Shown here piece by piece: positions 36,650 through 47,207 of a stretch of DNA of 64,000 nucleotides (its first letter is position 1; every line of letters starts with the position of its first letter). Both the position numbers and the translations under genes were made by a program. The DNA is taken from positions 124,001-188,000 of the forward strand of contig JARLJU010000236.1 in the NCBI GenBank assembly GCA_031291055.1, written 5' to 3'. This stretch comes from Rudaea sp. Its GTDB lineage: Bacteria; Pseudomonadota; Gammaproteobacteria; Xanthomonadales; Rhodanobacteraceae. Under the pieces are notes generated by a model. It was not told the DNA's origin and did no database searches. It worked only from the letters and a program-made list of their open reading frames with translations.

Positions 36650-38503
36650 TCAACAATCTGGATCGCTCGCCGTGGAATCACGCACTCGGCGCAGGCGTTC
36701 CAGCAATCCGCCGCGACGCCGGATCGGGTGCATCGCTGCGGCGCGCATGGCATCCGCCGTCGCCCAGATTTCGGCACCGTGCGTTGCGCGGGATACCGCA
36801 GTGTAGAGCAGCTCGCGGCTGAGGACACGATGTTCCGCATCCGGCGGCAATACCACCGCGACGTCGCCATATTCCGAACCCTGGCTGCGATGGATGGTGA
36901 TCGCAAAAGCCGTGTCGTGCGCGGGCAGCGTGCGCGGCGAGAAGCTGCGCAGTCCCGGCGAGCCGTCACGCGTGCTCAGTTCGAACCAGACGCGCGGCCC
37001 ACCGTCGCCGAGCAGGACGATGCCGATGTCGCCGTTGAACAGACTGCGCGCGTAGTCATTGCGGGTGACGAGGATGGGACGGCCGTGATACCAGGCTTGC
37101 GTCGCATCGAAACCGAAACGCCCGGAAAGGCGTCGCGCGATCAAGGCATTGATGTACTGCGCACCGAAGGCGCCTTCGCGCAGCGCGCACAACACCTGCG
37201 CTTCGCGCAACAGCTTCAACGCCGCGGCAGGTGCGATGGCCGGCGCCAACAATTGCCCGAACAGCGATTCGTGCGCATCGATCCAGGCGTCGATGCGCGC
37301 GCTCAGCGCCTGCACCGCGGCGCAGATCTGCAGGCGCAAACTGCCATCCACGCCATTGGCGATGAAAGCGTCGAGCCAGGCAGTGTCACCGACGCGCAAG
37401 GCCGCAATGCCGCGCTGCAGCCCGCTGCCGGCGCGCCAGACGTGAGTGAGCGTAACCACTTGGCCGGCCAACGGCGCGATGACAATCGCCTCGACCGGCG
37501 GCGGTTGCAGGATTGTCACCAGTCGCTGCGCCAGTGCCAAGGGCAACGCATTTTGATCCACGCTGGCTACGATATCGCTGAGTACGGAGCCGGCTTCCAC
37601 GGCAGCAAGCTGGCCGGGATCGCCGAGCAGGATCAACATGGTCTGCGACCGCAGTGCGTCGACGAGCTGGCGCATCATCGCCAGATCCACCATCGAAGCC
37701 TCGTCGACTACGACGATGTCGGCGGCCAGCGGATCGGCGACTCCTCGCGCAAACGTATTGTCCATCGGACGATAACCGAGCAGCCGATGCAGAGTCCCGG
37801 CTTCGGCATGCGGAATGCGGTCGAGCAGCGCGCGAAATTCACTGTCGGAGGGAAGCCGCTCAAGCAGGTTCTGCTTGCCCTTCGCCATCGCCTGCGCCAG
37901 CCGCTGCGCGGCCTTGCCGGTTGGCGCGGCCAGCGCAATGACCGGCTTTTCCGCGAGCCCACTGGCAGCCGCATGCCGCAGCAGCATCAACAGCAGCCGC
38001 ACCACGGTCGTGGTCTTGCCCGTGCCCGGTCCGCCGGTCAGCACGAACAGGCGCGAGCCCGGCGCCGCGGCGACCGCGACGCGCTGCCAGCATGTGGCCG
38101 CCTCGTCTTCTGCGGAGAACAGCTCGCCCAGATCTGCCGCGATATCCGCAACTGCCACCGGCAGCGTACGTGCGCCAGCCCGTTCGCGGATGGCCTCGGC
38201 CAGGCGGCTCTCGTGCCGCCAGTTGCGCCAGGTATAAAAATGCGCACGACGATCGAGCACAAAGGGCGAGAACTCGCGGCCATCGCCCACCCAAGCATGC
38301 GCGTGCAGGGCGTCGATGTCGTCTGCGCTGAATCCCGCATCTTCGGCGAGGGCGGCACAGGCATCGCCCTGCCCTTCGGCAATACTCACGGCGTGCGCCG
38401 CACGGGCAACCAGCTCCGAACCGCTGCGTTCGCGCACCCAGCGTGCCAGGGCGTGGTCGATGGCACGTGCGTCCGCAGTTTGCGCAGGCGTTGCAGCACT
38501 CAT
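36650..38503 (-). CDS. recD: Exodeoxyribonuclease V subunit alpha (RecD helicase)
   Basis: 617 aa. SF1 helicase motifs are visible: Walker A in LTGGPGTGKTTTVVRLL, motif II in DIVVVDEASMVDLAMM, LLGDPGQLAAVEAGSVL, and the C-terminal FAITIHRSQGSEYGDVAVVLP and YTAVSRATHGAEIWA. RecD is the 5'-3' helicase of RecBCD. Its ATG overlaps the recB stop by 4 bp. Last gene of the recC-recB-recD unit. Confidence 0.94.
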   Translation of the reverse strand: MSAATPAQTADARAIDHALARWVRERSGSELVARAAHAVSIAEGQGDACAALAEDAGFSADDIDALHAHAWVGDGREFSPFVLDRRAHFYTWRNWRHESRLAEAIRERAGARTLPVAVADIAADLGELFSAEDEAATCWQRVAVAAAPGSRLFVLTGGPGTGKTTTVVRLLLMLLRHAAASGLAEKPVIALAAPTGKAAQRLAQAMAKGKQNLLERLPSDSEFRALLDRIPHAEAGTLHRLLGYRPMDNTFARGVADPLAADIVVVDEASMVDLAMMRQLVDALRSQTMLILLGDPGQLAAVEAGSVLSDIVASVDQNALPLALAQRLVTILQPPPVEAIVIAPLAGQVVTLTHVWRAGSGLQRGIAALRVGDTAWLDAFIANGVDGSLRLQICAAVQALSARIDAWIDAHESLFGQLLAPAIAPAAALKLLREAQVLCALREGAFGAQYINALIARRLSGRFGFDATQAWYHGRPILVTRNDYARSLFNGDIGIVLLGDGGPRVWFELSTRDGSPGLRSFSPRTLPAHDTAFAITIHRSQGSEYGDVAVVLPPDAEHRVLSRELLYTAVSRATHGAEIWATADAMRAAAMHPIRRRGGLLERLRRVRDSTASDPDC

Positions 38504-41500
38504 GCGGCGGCTTCCCTGATGCCGGCGAATGCTTCATCCAGCGCGCAAATCAACGCTGTCGGCCATTGCCGGCGCCAGATGCCCAGGCCGGGCTGCAGCC
38601 CTACCGCGCGCAGGAACAGATACCAGCTTTCGCCCAGATGCCTTTCAGGCGTATAGCCATCCATACGCTGCCCCAGGTAGCGGTGCAGGGCCACCGTGTA
38701 CAGCAGGGCCTGCAGATCGTAGTGATGCTCGCCGATGGCCGCCGCCAGCGCGGCATCGGCGTAATCGGACAGATGCGCGCCGAGCCAGTTGGTCTTGTAG
38801 TCGAGCACGTGATAACGGCCGCCGTGGGCGAAGATGAGATCGGAAAACCCGGTCAACATGCCGTTGAGCACGACGGCATTGAGGGTCGGCGGCACGACAT
38901 CGGCAAATCCGTGCGCCGCGCAAATCGAGCGCAAGACAGCAACCGATACCCGCCGCAGCGGAAACTGGAATTCGAATTCGGCCACGCGCTCATCGTCGCC
39001 AAGTTCGGTCAGGCGCACGCCATCGCCGAGGTCGGCGTCACGCACGCGATCCACCAGTCGCCCCAACAATTCGAGAGGATCGGTGGCGAATTCGCCACCG
39101 ATGCGCAGCGCCTGCGCGGTGAGTTGCGCAGCAAGCAACGCGCGTTGCTCCGGCCACACCAGCCCCGGTTTCGCACATTCGAGAACATTGTGCACGGCAT
39201 CGCCGAAACGCGGCCCGCGCAAGGGATACAGGTCGCGCAGGCGTGGATCTTCGACCGCGTTGGCAGGCGCTGCATCGACATCGTCCGGATCGGCCATCAC
39301 AGCCGGGTCGGGCTCGCCCTCGTCCGCAGCCGGCGACTGAGCCGCGATCACATTCGCCTGACGGACAAGTCCGCTGAAACTGTGCAGCCACTGGAATGCA
39401 CGCAGCGCCGGCAGGGGCTCGCGTGCAACGCGTGGCACGGCCGATTCGTCCGGCGCACCGTAGTCGACCGGAGTACCGGACCACGCTTCCACAACACCGA
39501 CACCTGCCAGTTGCGCGGCAAGCGCGTCGAGTCCGGATTCTCCGTACGCAGCACCAATGCGCCCCAGCGCCTGCTGGAACAGTTCATCGATCGCCGCCAC
39601 CTGCCAGGCCGCTTCGTCCGCGTCTGCCTGCTTGCCGCGGTCGACCCAGTACACATGCAATGCGTGCTTGGCGCGGGTCATGGCGACATAGAGCAGGCGC
39701 AGGCGTTCCTGCAGATCTTCCCGGAAATGGTGCGCGCGATTCGCGGCGAAATGCGCCGAACCCAGATCCACGCACTCGTGGCCGGCATCGTCGTGGAAAT
39801 GCAGCACGTTCGGCGCCTGCAACTTGTCGCGGCTGGAGATGCGCCAGACCAGCGGCAGGAACACGATCGGAAACTCGAGCCCTTTGCTCGCATGCAAGGT
39901 GAGCAGTTGCACACGCCGTGAATCGCTCTCGATGCGCAACTGGCGCGATTGCGCGGCATCGCTGCCGCCGTCGTCGGCATCGGCGCGGCGCATCGTGGAG
40001 AACCAGGCGTAAAGGCCTTCCAGCCCGTGCCGTTGCGCTTGTTCGTCGGCAAGCAACTCACCCAGGTGGCGCAGATCGGTGATCGCGCGTTCGCCCTCGG
40101 ACGCCCCAAGCAGCCATGCTCCGCGGCACGCGAGCAAGGCTTCGATCAGCGCCAGCACGCCGCGACTGCGCACCAATTCGCGCCAGTCGGCAAAGCGCTC
40201 AAGCTCGCGCTCGAATGCCTGCACATCGTCCTGCCAGCGGATAAAATCGGCAAAAGTCGCACCCAGCAACTGCGTGGAAAGTGCCCCGCGCACGGCACGT
40301 TCGTCCTCGGCATTGAGCACGGCATAAAGGATCAGGTCCAGATCGCGGGCGATGTCGCTGTCGAATACATTGGCGCGGCCGCTGCCGACGCAGGGCACGC
40401 GCTGCGCCACCAGCAACCTGCGCAGTGCGGCAAGCTGCACATTGGTCGCGACCAGTACGGCGATGTCGCCCGGCGAGACGCGGTGTCCGCCGATCGTCTG
40501 CGTCGGATCGTTCAACAGTTCCACGATGCGACCGGCACAATCCTCGAGCGCCAGTTTCTCCAACTCGCCGAGGCTGGCGAGCGGCTCGCCCTTGGCGTTC
40601 ACGGCAGTGCCGCGGAAGCGGTGAATCGATAGCGGTGCAGCGCTCGGCACGTCGCCGATCAGATAGGGCGTCATGTCGGCGTTGCCGCTGGCTTGCACTG
40701 GTTGATAACGGATGCGCGGGTCGTTGAATCCGCCGTCATCGGTATGCTCATAAAGTGCATTCAACGCACCTACCAGTGCAGTGCTGGAACGGTAATTCAC
40801 CGCCAGCGAGTAGCGTTTCCGCACCTGCGCACTCGCGCGCAGGTAAGCCGCGATGTCGCCACCGCGAAAACCGAAGATCGCCTGTTTTGGATCGCCGATC
40901 ATGACCAGCGTGCCCCGCGGTGTGCCGGCGCCGTCGCGATAGATGCGGTCGAAGATCTCGAACTGACGCTGATCGGTATCCTGGAACTCGTCGATCAGGG
41001 CGGCCGGGAAGGCCTTGAACAGACTCTCAGCCAGACCGCTATCGGCTCGATCGCCGATCAGGCGCGCATGCACGTTGTCGATCAGCATCGAGAACGTCTG
41101 TGCATCGCGCGTCCGTGCGCGCCGCGGCATTTCCCTGCGGCAATAGTCCAGCGCGGCCGCGAGCACGGCGCCGCGAGCGAAATTCCCATGACCGTCAAGC
41201 AAGCCGCGCAGCTGCTGCAACGATCGGATCAATGGATGATCGCGCAGATCCTGCGGCGCATTTGCGGGCTGCTGCGCCTGGATTTTCTCGGGATCAAAAT
41301 TGGCATCGACAAGTTTTTCAAGCACCTCGATATCGGCGCCCGCGTCGAGTGCATCTGCAATCTTCGTCAACCGCGTGCGCAAGGCACTGTTCGACCGCTT
41401 GAAAAGCTTTGCCGCTTCCACCAGGCGGCGCAGTTCGGCGATATTGCCGGCGTTGCGCAATTCACCGGTCTGGCGAGCCAGCTGCTCCTGCCCATCGGCC

Positions 41501-42147
41501 GGAATAGCCCGTGCCTGCCTGGCAAGCAATGCACCCAGATCGCGCAAGAGGCCTTCCGGCCCCGCGGGCAGCACCGCCGCGGCCTCGCGCGCATCCACCG
41601 TGCCGGCCAGATAACGGCGGCGCCAGAAATCCTCGACGCATTCGCGCAGCAGCGCTTTCTCGTCAATGAGTTTGTCCGCCGCAAATGCCGCGCCGCTTTC
41701 CAGCGGGAAATCGCGCCGGATGCGCTGGCACAGGGAATGGATCGTATCGATCGGCGCGCGGTCGAAATCGACGCGGGCGATCCGGGTCCGGCGCAGCGCG
41801 AGCGCAACATCTTCTGCCGAGGAGAATTTTCCTTCGAGCCACGCTTCAAGCGGATTGTCGTCCGCCGCTGCCGATTTTCGTGCGCTGCCGTCGAGCCAGC
41901 GTTCGGCTTCGAGCAGGCGTCGGCGCAGCCGTTCGCGCAACTCCTGTGCCGCGGCGTCAGTGAATGTCGTGACCAGAATCTGTTCTACAGGCAAGCCGCA
42001 CTCGAGCAACAGGCGCAGATGGATCAGGCCGATATTCCAGGTCTTGCCGGTGCCGGCGCTGGCTTCGATCAGCACCCGGCCTTGCAAGGGTATGTCTTGC
42101 CATTGCAGCGGCGGCAGATTTTCGCAAGTCGAAGTTGTCAAGGTCAT
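38500..42147 (-). CDS. recB: Exodeoxyribonuclease V subunit beta (RecB helicase-nuclease)
   Basis: 1215 aa from the ATG at 42147, which overlaps the recC stop (ATGA). UvrD-type helicase motifs: LIEASAGTGKTWNIGLIHLRLL, ALIDEFQDTDQRQFEIFDRIY, GDPKQAIFGFRGGDI, VQLLTLHASKGLEFPIVFLP. The C-terminal nuclease domain has the VLDYKTNWLG core of the RecB/PD-(D/E)XK fold. RecB is the 3'-5' helicase and the only nuclease of RecBCD, which degrades linear DNA until it meets Chi and then loads RecA. Confidence 0.94.
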   Translation of the reverse strand: MTLTTSTCENLPPLQWQDIPLQGRVLIEASAGTGKTWNIGLIHLRLLLECGLPVEQILVTTFTDAAAQELRERLRRRLLEAERWLDGSARKSAAADDNPLEAWLEGKFSSAEDVALALRRTRIARVDFDRAPIDTIHSLCQRIRRDFPLESGAAFAADKLIDEKALLRECVEDFWRRRYLAGTVDAREAAAVLPAGPEGLLRDLGALLARQARAIPADGQEQLARQTGELRNAGNIAELRRLVEAAKLFKRSNSALRTRLTKIADALDAGADIEVLEKLVDANFDPEKIQAQQPANAPQDLRDHPLIRSLQQLRGLLDGHGNFARGAVLAAALDYCRREMPRRARTRDAQTFSMLIDNVHARLIGDRADSGLAESLFKAFPAALIDEFQDTDQRQFEIFDRIYRDGAGTPRGTLVMIGDPKQAIFGFRGGDIAAYLRASAQVRKRYSLAVNYRSSTALVGALNALYEHTDDGGFNDPRIRYQPVQASGNADMTPYLIGDVPSAAPLSIHRFRGTAVNAKGEPLASLGELEKLALEDCAGRIVELLNDPTQTIGGHRVSPGDIAVLVATNVQLAALRRLLVAQRVPCVGSGRANVFDSDIARDLDLILYAVLNAEDERAVRGALSTQLLGATFADFIRWQDDVQAFERELERFADWRELVRSRGVLALIEALLACRGAWLLGASEGERAITDLRHLGELLADEQAQRHGLEGLYAWFSTMRRADADDGGSDAAQSRQLRIESDSRRVQLLTLHASKGLEFPIVFLPLVWRISSRDKLQAPNVLHFHDDAGHECVDLGSAHFAANRAHHFREDLQERLRLLYVAMTRAKHALHVYWVDRGKQADADEAAWQVAAIDELFQQALGRIGAAYGESGLDALAAQLAGVGVVEAWSGTPVDYGAPDESAVPRVAREPLPALRAFQWLHSFSGLVRQANVIAAQSPAADEGEPDPAVMADPDDVDAAPANAVEDPRLRDLYPLRGPRFGDAVHNVLECAKPGLVWPEQRALLAAQLTAQALRIGGEFATDPLELLGRLVDRVRDADLGDGVRLTELGDDERVAEFEFQFPLRRVSVAVLRSICAAHGFADVVPPTLNAVVLNGMLTGFSDLIFAHGGRYHVLDYKTNWLGAHLSDYADAALAAAIGEHHYDLQALLYTVALHRYLGQRMDGYTPERHLGESWYLFLRAVGLQPGLGIWRRQWPTALICALDEAFAGIREAAA

Positions 42148-45100
42148 GGCGTGGCTTTCCGCGACGTGCGCCACGGTGCGGCGGTGCCGCCAGTTTCAGA
42201 TTCGCGCAACAGAACGCGACGTTGCGGATCAAGCACACCGGCGACGAGTTCGGTGGCGGCGAGGAAAGCGACGCGCGCCGGCGAATCGCGATCGAGGAAA
42301 TCCAGATCGCGCGCAAGCAGGCCTGCGTAACCCGGGGCGTAGTCGCGCTCGCCTGTTTTGGCGAAGCCGTCGCCGTGCCATGCGTTGCGCGCAGCCGCGT
42401 CGCGCTTGTCCGGATCGGCCGCTGCCCACGCCCATGCGGTCTGCGGGAAATACAGCGCGGGCTGCGCGCGGGCCGCCTGACCGGCACGAATGAGGCTGCG
42501 AAGACCCTCGCGCAATTGCTCAGCGTTCTGGGCCAGCATTGGTTCGAGCAATTCCGGTGGCACGGCAGTCTGCCCGGGCTTTTTTGCTTTTTCCACAAAG
42601 TACGCCTGGACGCTGGCACCGAACGCCAGCCGCAACGCGGCCAAATCGATGAAGAACGGCAGCAGCTCGCGAAACCCGGCGGATCCGGCCGGCTTGGCGT
42701 CGAACAGCCACCGGCTGCCGTCGGCGGTGCGGAAAACACGTTCGATGATTCCCGTCAGGCGCAGACCCTGACCCAGATCAAGATCGACAGCCTGCGGCTC
42801 GCGCAGAGGTCGCGCGCCAAGGACGTCACGCGCGGGGCCGAGCACTGCGATTGCATTTTCGCGAACCTGGGCATAGGCCATGTCGCCTACCGCGCCACTC
42901 GCCAGCGCGCCGGAAAGCGCCAGCCAGTCCGGCGGGGTTGGTGGCAGGCTCGATGCTCCTGCGGCAAGGGCGTCGGACAACAACCGGCGGTCGATGCGTT
43001 CGCGCCGATCGGGCTTCGCCTCCAGCGGCTCGCGGTCGGACCATCGATCGTCGTCCAGCGCATCCAGGCTCAGCCCCGCACCACGCAAGAGCACGTCGCG
43101 CGCAGGATCGCGCCAGTACTGCTTGATCGCCAGCAGCGAAACTTCGCCGCCGGCGCCCTGCCCTGCAACCACGTCGCCGGGCGCGAGGAAATTCACCTGG
43201 CGCTGCCGGTTCTCCGTGTTCGCATGCGCAAACGTGCGTACGTAGGTAAACAGGCGCGGATCGTTGCGCGCGATGCCGTCGTCCGCAATATCGTTGTCGC
43301 GCCGATAATAGCGAGCGTCGAACGGCTGCAACGGATGCAGCAGCAACCACGGCCTCGGTGCCGCGTTGTCGGCCTGCAGTCCGTGTTGCTCGTCGAGAAA
43401 TTGCAGCAGCTCCGCCAGCGGCGAGGCCGGATTGCGCGGCTTGGCATCATGCACGCCTTCAGCGACATAACTGATGTGCAAGCGGTCGCGCGCCGACATC
43501 AGCGCCTCCAGAAACAGGTAACGGTCCTCGCTGCGCGAATCGCGGTCGCCGCGCTGCGGCTTCGTCAGCATCCGGTTCAGGCCGGCGTCGCCGGTCGCAC
43601 GCGGAAATTCGCCTTCGTTCATGCCAATCAGGCAGACCACGCGAAACGGAATCGAGCGCTGCGGCACCAGGCCACAGAAAGTCACGCCACCGAGCAGGAA
43701 CGGCTGACGTTCCGCGACATTATCAAGTGCGCCACGCAGGACGTCGCGCACCACACTCCACGGCAATAGCGTTCCCTGCCCCGCCGCATCAGCCTGCACA
43801 GCCAGGTCGGCGACGAGTCGACGCAAGGAATCGAGCGCGGACTGCTCATCATCGTCGCGCAGATCGGCCTGGAACATGGCATCGATCAGATTCAGCAGCC
43901 ATTCGCTCCACTGCCGCAGCGAACGCGACGTGGCGAATCCGGCGCGTGCGCGCCGCAGTTCTCCCAGCAAATGATCAAGCTGCCCGATCGCCTCGGTCGC
44001 CGTGCCGCTGACTCCCTGCAACGGCAGGATGCCGTCGAACCCGGCCGTGGGTGTGTCCTGACCGAGCAGCAGTCCCGCATACATGCGGTCGAAGCCGAAT
44101 TGCCATGAGTTCGCATCGATCGGCGCTGCACCGGCCTGGGCTTTCATGTCTGCATCCAGGCCCCAGGCTACCCGGGCACGCCGCACGCTGCGGTCGAGCG
44201 GCTCACGGCTGCCGGCATCGATGCCGAAGCGTCGCGCCACTGCGGGCACGTCGAGGAAATCCATCACTTCGCTCGCGCCGAAACGGCTCTCGGCCAGATC
44301 GAGCATGCGCTGAAAGGCGTTCATCAACGGATGCGCGCGGGCCAGGCCCACATCGGCCAGATGCCAGGGTATGTGTGCCGGGTCGGCATCGTAGCGAGCT
44401 GCGGCGCCGAAGACAGCCTGCAGATACGGCGCGTAGGCGGCGATATCCGGTGCCATCACGACGATGTCGCGATGCTGCAGACTCGCGTCGTCGGCCAGCG
44501 CCCGCAGCAATGCATCCTTGGTCGCTTCCAGTTCGCGCAACCGCGTATGGCATGCGTGCACGCGCAGACTGGCGTCGCCGCGCAATGCGAGCAGCGACTC
44601 CTGGTATTTTTTTTCCTTCTCCACATTTTTACGGACCGCAGCGCCGACCAGATCCGGCTGGCAGCAGCGGATGCTCGATTGCAGATTCGCGAGCAGCGAT
44701 TCCCCGCCCGCCAGCGGTTCGGCCTCGTCCAGTTCATCGCGCTCGATCGCCGCGTCTGCTTCGTCCAGCACGATGCAGAAATCCTGCGCCATTCGCCCGA
44801 GCGATACCAGCAGCGGATGGCCGATTTCGTAGTACAAGACCTGCGGATCGGCCTGTATCTTCAGCAATTGCCGGCGCGAGCGCAGGTCGGACCAGTACTC
44901 ACGGCACGGATCGGGAAAGTACAGATGTACACAACGCCGCGTTGCTAGCGCACGCATCACGGCGAGAATATCCGGCGGCAAGTGGCTCACGCCGAACACG
45001 TGCAATGGCAAGGTCTCGCCGTCGCCGCGACTCTCGAGTGCATGGAGCAAGGCATCGCGACGCTGGGCGCGATGCGGTGTGCCGATCGCGGAGCGCAGTT

Positions 45101-45635
45101 GTCGCCAAAGGGCGGCCTGCCAATCGTCGTCGCGCGCCGGTCCGCGCTCCCAGGCGAGAATCCATTCGGGCCGATAGATCAGGTACTGGGTGAAGATGCC
45201 GGCCAGATGCGCGGACAATTGAAAGCGCCGCTGTTCGCCATTCCCGGCAGCCAGATACGCGGCAATCTGCGCCGATTCCAGTCCCGGCAGGGCGCGGAAA
45301 ATATGCCAGCGCAGAAACTCGGACCGATAGGGACCGCCGACGAAGGCCGCGTCCCCCAGGACGACGCGTGCGACGCGCTCCAGCCACTGCCACGGCAGGA
45401 TCATGTCGAAATTCGCCGCGATGCCGTGGCCACCGTGCACGCCGGGTCGGCGCGCGAATTCGCCAAGCAGCCAGCGCCGCAGACCCGGATGCGCCACGAC
45501 GACTGTCTGCGCGCGCAGCGGATTGGGCGGACGCGCAATCTCCAGATGCATGGCTAGTTTTTCCGCCAGCCGCTCGGTGCGGCTGCCGCGGTGCACGATA
45601 AGGCCGACGTCGTCCGGGATCATCGATCCCATCAT
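42144..45635 (-). CDS. recC: Exodeoxyribonuclease V subunit gamma (RecC)
   Basis: About 1163 aa, close to the usual RecC length. N-terminal LIVHRGSRTERLAEKLA ... VVAHPGLRRWLLGEFA and the central FCGLVPQRSIPFRVVCLIGMNEGEFPR are RecC signatures, as is the early LYFPDPCREYW. RecC holds the complex together and recognises Chi. The start is uncertain among three close methionines (45635, 45632, 45623); the frame is open to 45707 but the extra residues do not look like RecC. Confidence 0.91.
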   Translation of the reverse strand: MMGSMIPDDVGLIVHRGSRTERLAEKLAMHLEIARPPNPLRAQTVVVAHPGLRRWLLGEFARRPGVHGGHGIAANFDMILPWQWLERVARVVLGDAAFVGGPYRSEFLRWHIFRALPGLESAQIAAYLAAGNGEQRRFQLSAHLAGIFTQYLIYRPEWILAWERGPARDDDWQAALWRQLRSAIGTPHRAQRRDALLHALESRGDGETLPLHVFGVSHLPPDILAVMRALATRRCVHLYFPDPCREYWSDLRSRRQLLKIQADPQVLYYEIGHPLLVSLGRMAQDFCIVLDEADAAIERDELDEAEPLAGGESLLANLQSSIRCCQPDLVGAAVRKNVEKEKKYQESLLALRGDASLRVHACHTRLRELEATKDALLRALADDASLQHRDIVVMAPDIAAYAPYLQAVFGAAARYDADPAHIPWHLADVGLARAHPLMNAFQRMLDLAESRFGASEVMDFLDVPAVARRFGIDAGSREPLDRSVRRARVAWGLDADMKAQAGAAPIDANSWQFGFDRMYAGLLLGQDTPTAGFDGILPLQGVSGTATEAIGQLDHLLGELRRARAGFATSRSLRQWSEWLLNLIDAMFQADLRDDDEQSALDSLRRLVADLAVQADAAGQGTLLPWSVVRDVLRGALDNVAERQPFLLGGVTFCGLVPQRSIPFRVVCLIGMNEGEFPRATGDAGLNRMLTKPQRGDRDSRSEDRYLFLEALMSARDRLHISYVAEGVHDAKPRNPASPLAELLQFLDEQHGLQADNAAPRPWLLLHPLQPFDARYYRRDNDIADDGIARNDPRLFTYVRTFAHANTENRQRQVNFLAPGDVVAGQGAGGEVSLLAIKQYWRDPARDVLLRGAGLSLDALDDDRWSDREPLEAKPDRRERIDRRLLSDALAAGASSLPPTPPDWLALSGALASGAVGDMAYAQVRENAIAVLGPARDVLGARPLREPQAVDLDLGQGLRLTGIIERVFRTADGSRWLFDAKPAGSAGFRELLPFFIDLAALRLAFGASVQAYFVEKAKKPGQTAVPPELLEPMLAQNAEQLREGLRSLIRAGQAARAQPALYFPQTAWAWAAADPDKRDAAARNAWHGDGFAKTGERDYAPGYAGLLARDLDFLDRDSPARVAFLAATELVAGVLDPQRRVLLRESETGGTAAPWRTSRKATP

Positions 45636-45775
45636 ACGCAAAAGCGTCTCACCGATTGATCCGAGGCAAACGGCACGGTTCCGCTGGAATCGGTACCCCC
45701 TGCGCACAGACCTGAAATGCCCAGGTCGAAAAGTGGCGCAACACTTCTAACTTCACTCGGTGCGCGCGGCAGCGA

Positions 45776-46861
45776 TCAGGTCGATTGGCGCTTCTCGCGC
45801 GCCAGCAATGCGCGTTTGCGCTCCGCGCCCCAGCGATAACCCGACAGCGCGCCATCCTGCCTGATCACACGATGGCAGGGAATTGCCACGGCCAATGCAT
45901 TGGCCGCGCAGGCGGCTGCCACAGCGCGCACCGCCCGCGGCGCGCCGATGCGTCCGGCAATATCGGCGTAGCTGGCCGTCATTCCTGCGGGAATTTCGCG
46001 CAACGCCTGCCAGACGCGTTGCTGGAACGCCGTGCCGCGCACGTCCAGGGGCAAATCCAGGCCGGCCGCCGGCGTTTCGACGAAGCCGACAACGTGCGCC
46101 ACCAACTGCTCGAATTTCGCATCGCCACCAATCAGCTCCGCATTCGGAAAGCGATCCTGCAGATCGCGCGCCAGTGCATCGGGCTCGTCACCGAGCGCGA
46201 TCGCACAGACGCCGAGATCGCTTTGCGCGACCAGGATGGAACCCAGCGAGCACTCGCCGATCGCGAAGCGGATGCGGCGATTCACGCCGCCGGCACGATA
46301 GTCGGATGCCGTCATGCCCAGGACTTCGGCAGACTTTTCGTAGAAGCGCGCGTTGGAGTTGTAACCGGCCGCGTAGATCGCCTCGGTCACCGTGCCGGCG
46401 CGCCGCAATTGCCGGCGCACGCGCTCGCTGCGATGCGCATTGGCGTATTGTTTCGGGGTGACGCCGGCGATCGCCTTGAATACGCGATGGAAATGAAACG
46501 GGCTCATGCCAGCGTCCGCCGCCAGGCTTTCCAGGCTCGGCACAGACTCCGCCGTCTCCATCAGGCGGCAGGCTGCGATCACCTGCGCGGAATGCTGCTC
46601 AGCCAGCGATGGCCGATCCGGCTTGCAGCGCCTGCACGGACGAAATCCTGCATCCTCCGCGTCGGCGCGGCAGCGGTAAAAGTGCACATTTTCCGGCCGC
46701 GGCAGACGCGCGCCGCAGGATGGCCGGCAATACACGCCGGTCGTCGCCACCGAATACCAGAAATTGCCGTCCGCTTTCGTGTCGCGTGCAACGACCGCCG
46801 CCCAGCGCGGATCGTTTTCTGTTGCCGCTGCGCGGCGTGCGTTTTTGCTGGTCACGTTCAT
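45776..46861 (-). CDS. ada: Bifunctional Ada: DNA-methyltransferase and transcriptional activator
   Basis: 361 aa from the ATG at 46861 (GGAG five bases upstream). N-terminal Ada zinc domain with the methyl-phosphotriester acceptor Cys45 in GVYCRPSC and the second pair in RPCRRC. An AraC-type HTH follows (SLESLAADAGMSPFHFHRVFKAIAGVTPKQYANA). The C-terminal O6-alkylguanine methyltransferase has its acceptor Cys in AVAIPCHRVIR. Self-methylation at the N-terminal Cys turns Ada into an activator of the adaptive response. It stands alone, 141 bp downstream of recC's start; the 207 bp upstream lead to tRNA-Val. Confidence 0.94.
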   Translation of the reverse strand: MNVTSKNARRAAATENDPRWAAVVARDTKADGNFWYSVATTGVYCRPSCGARLPRPENVHFYRCRADAEDAGFRPCRRCKPDRPSLAEQHSAQVIAACRLMETAESVPSLESLAADAGMSPFHFHRVFKAIAGVTPKQYANAHRSERVRRQLRRAGTVTEAIYAAGYNSNARFYEKSAEVLGMTASDYRAGGVNRRIRFAIGECSLGSILVAQSDLGVCAIALGDEPDALARDLQDRFPNAELIGGDAKFEQLVAHVVGFVETPAAGLDLPLDVRGTAFQQRVWQALREIPAGMTASYADIAGRIGAPRAVRAVAAACAANALAVAIPCHRVIRQDGALSGYRWGAERKRALLAREKRQST

Positions 46862-47068
46862 CGGTGCTCCACAGGATACGATCAATGGAAGCCAATGTAA
46901 CGATGGGACGCCACGGTCGATACACGACTCTTGCGGTCGAATTCGGACCGTCTGCGGCGCAAGCCGGGCAGATGCAGGACCGCGGCATCGCGGCAAGGGG
47001 AATTGGCGGAAATTGAATTTCCGGCGGAGCAGTGTTTGCTCGAACCGCCGCGAAAAAGCGCGTAAAAG

Positions 47069-47143
47069 TGGTGGGCGGTACAAGGATCGAACTTGTGACC
47101 CCTGCCGTGTGAAGGCAGTGCTCTACCGCTGAGCTAACCGCCC
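47069..47143 (-). tRNA. tRNA-Val (anticodon CAC)
   Basis: Read on the minus strand, the cloverleaf is complete: acceptor GGGCGGT pairing ACCGCCC, D arm GCTC/GAGC, anticodon stem CTGCC/GGCAG around TTCACAC (anticodon CAC), T arm ACAAG-TTCGATC-CTTGT, discriminator A and an encoded CCA. In the reconstructed empty site it would lie about 64 bp downstream of tRNA-Thr on the same strand. Confidence 0.96.
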
Positions 47144-47207
47144 ACGCATGTACTTTTTCGCGAAACTCCCATGCACGTCGACCGGCAACGGTGGCGGTGC
47201 GAGGGAA

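Noticed and set aside
36251..38656. 801-aa open frame antisense to recD and exbB
   Set aside because: Spans two well-supported genes on the other strand and shows no family motif.
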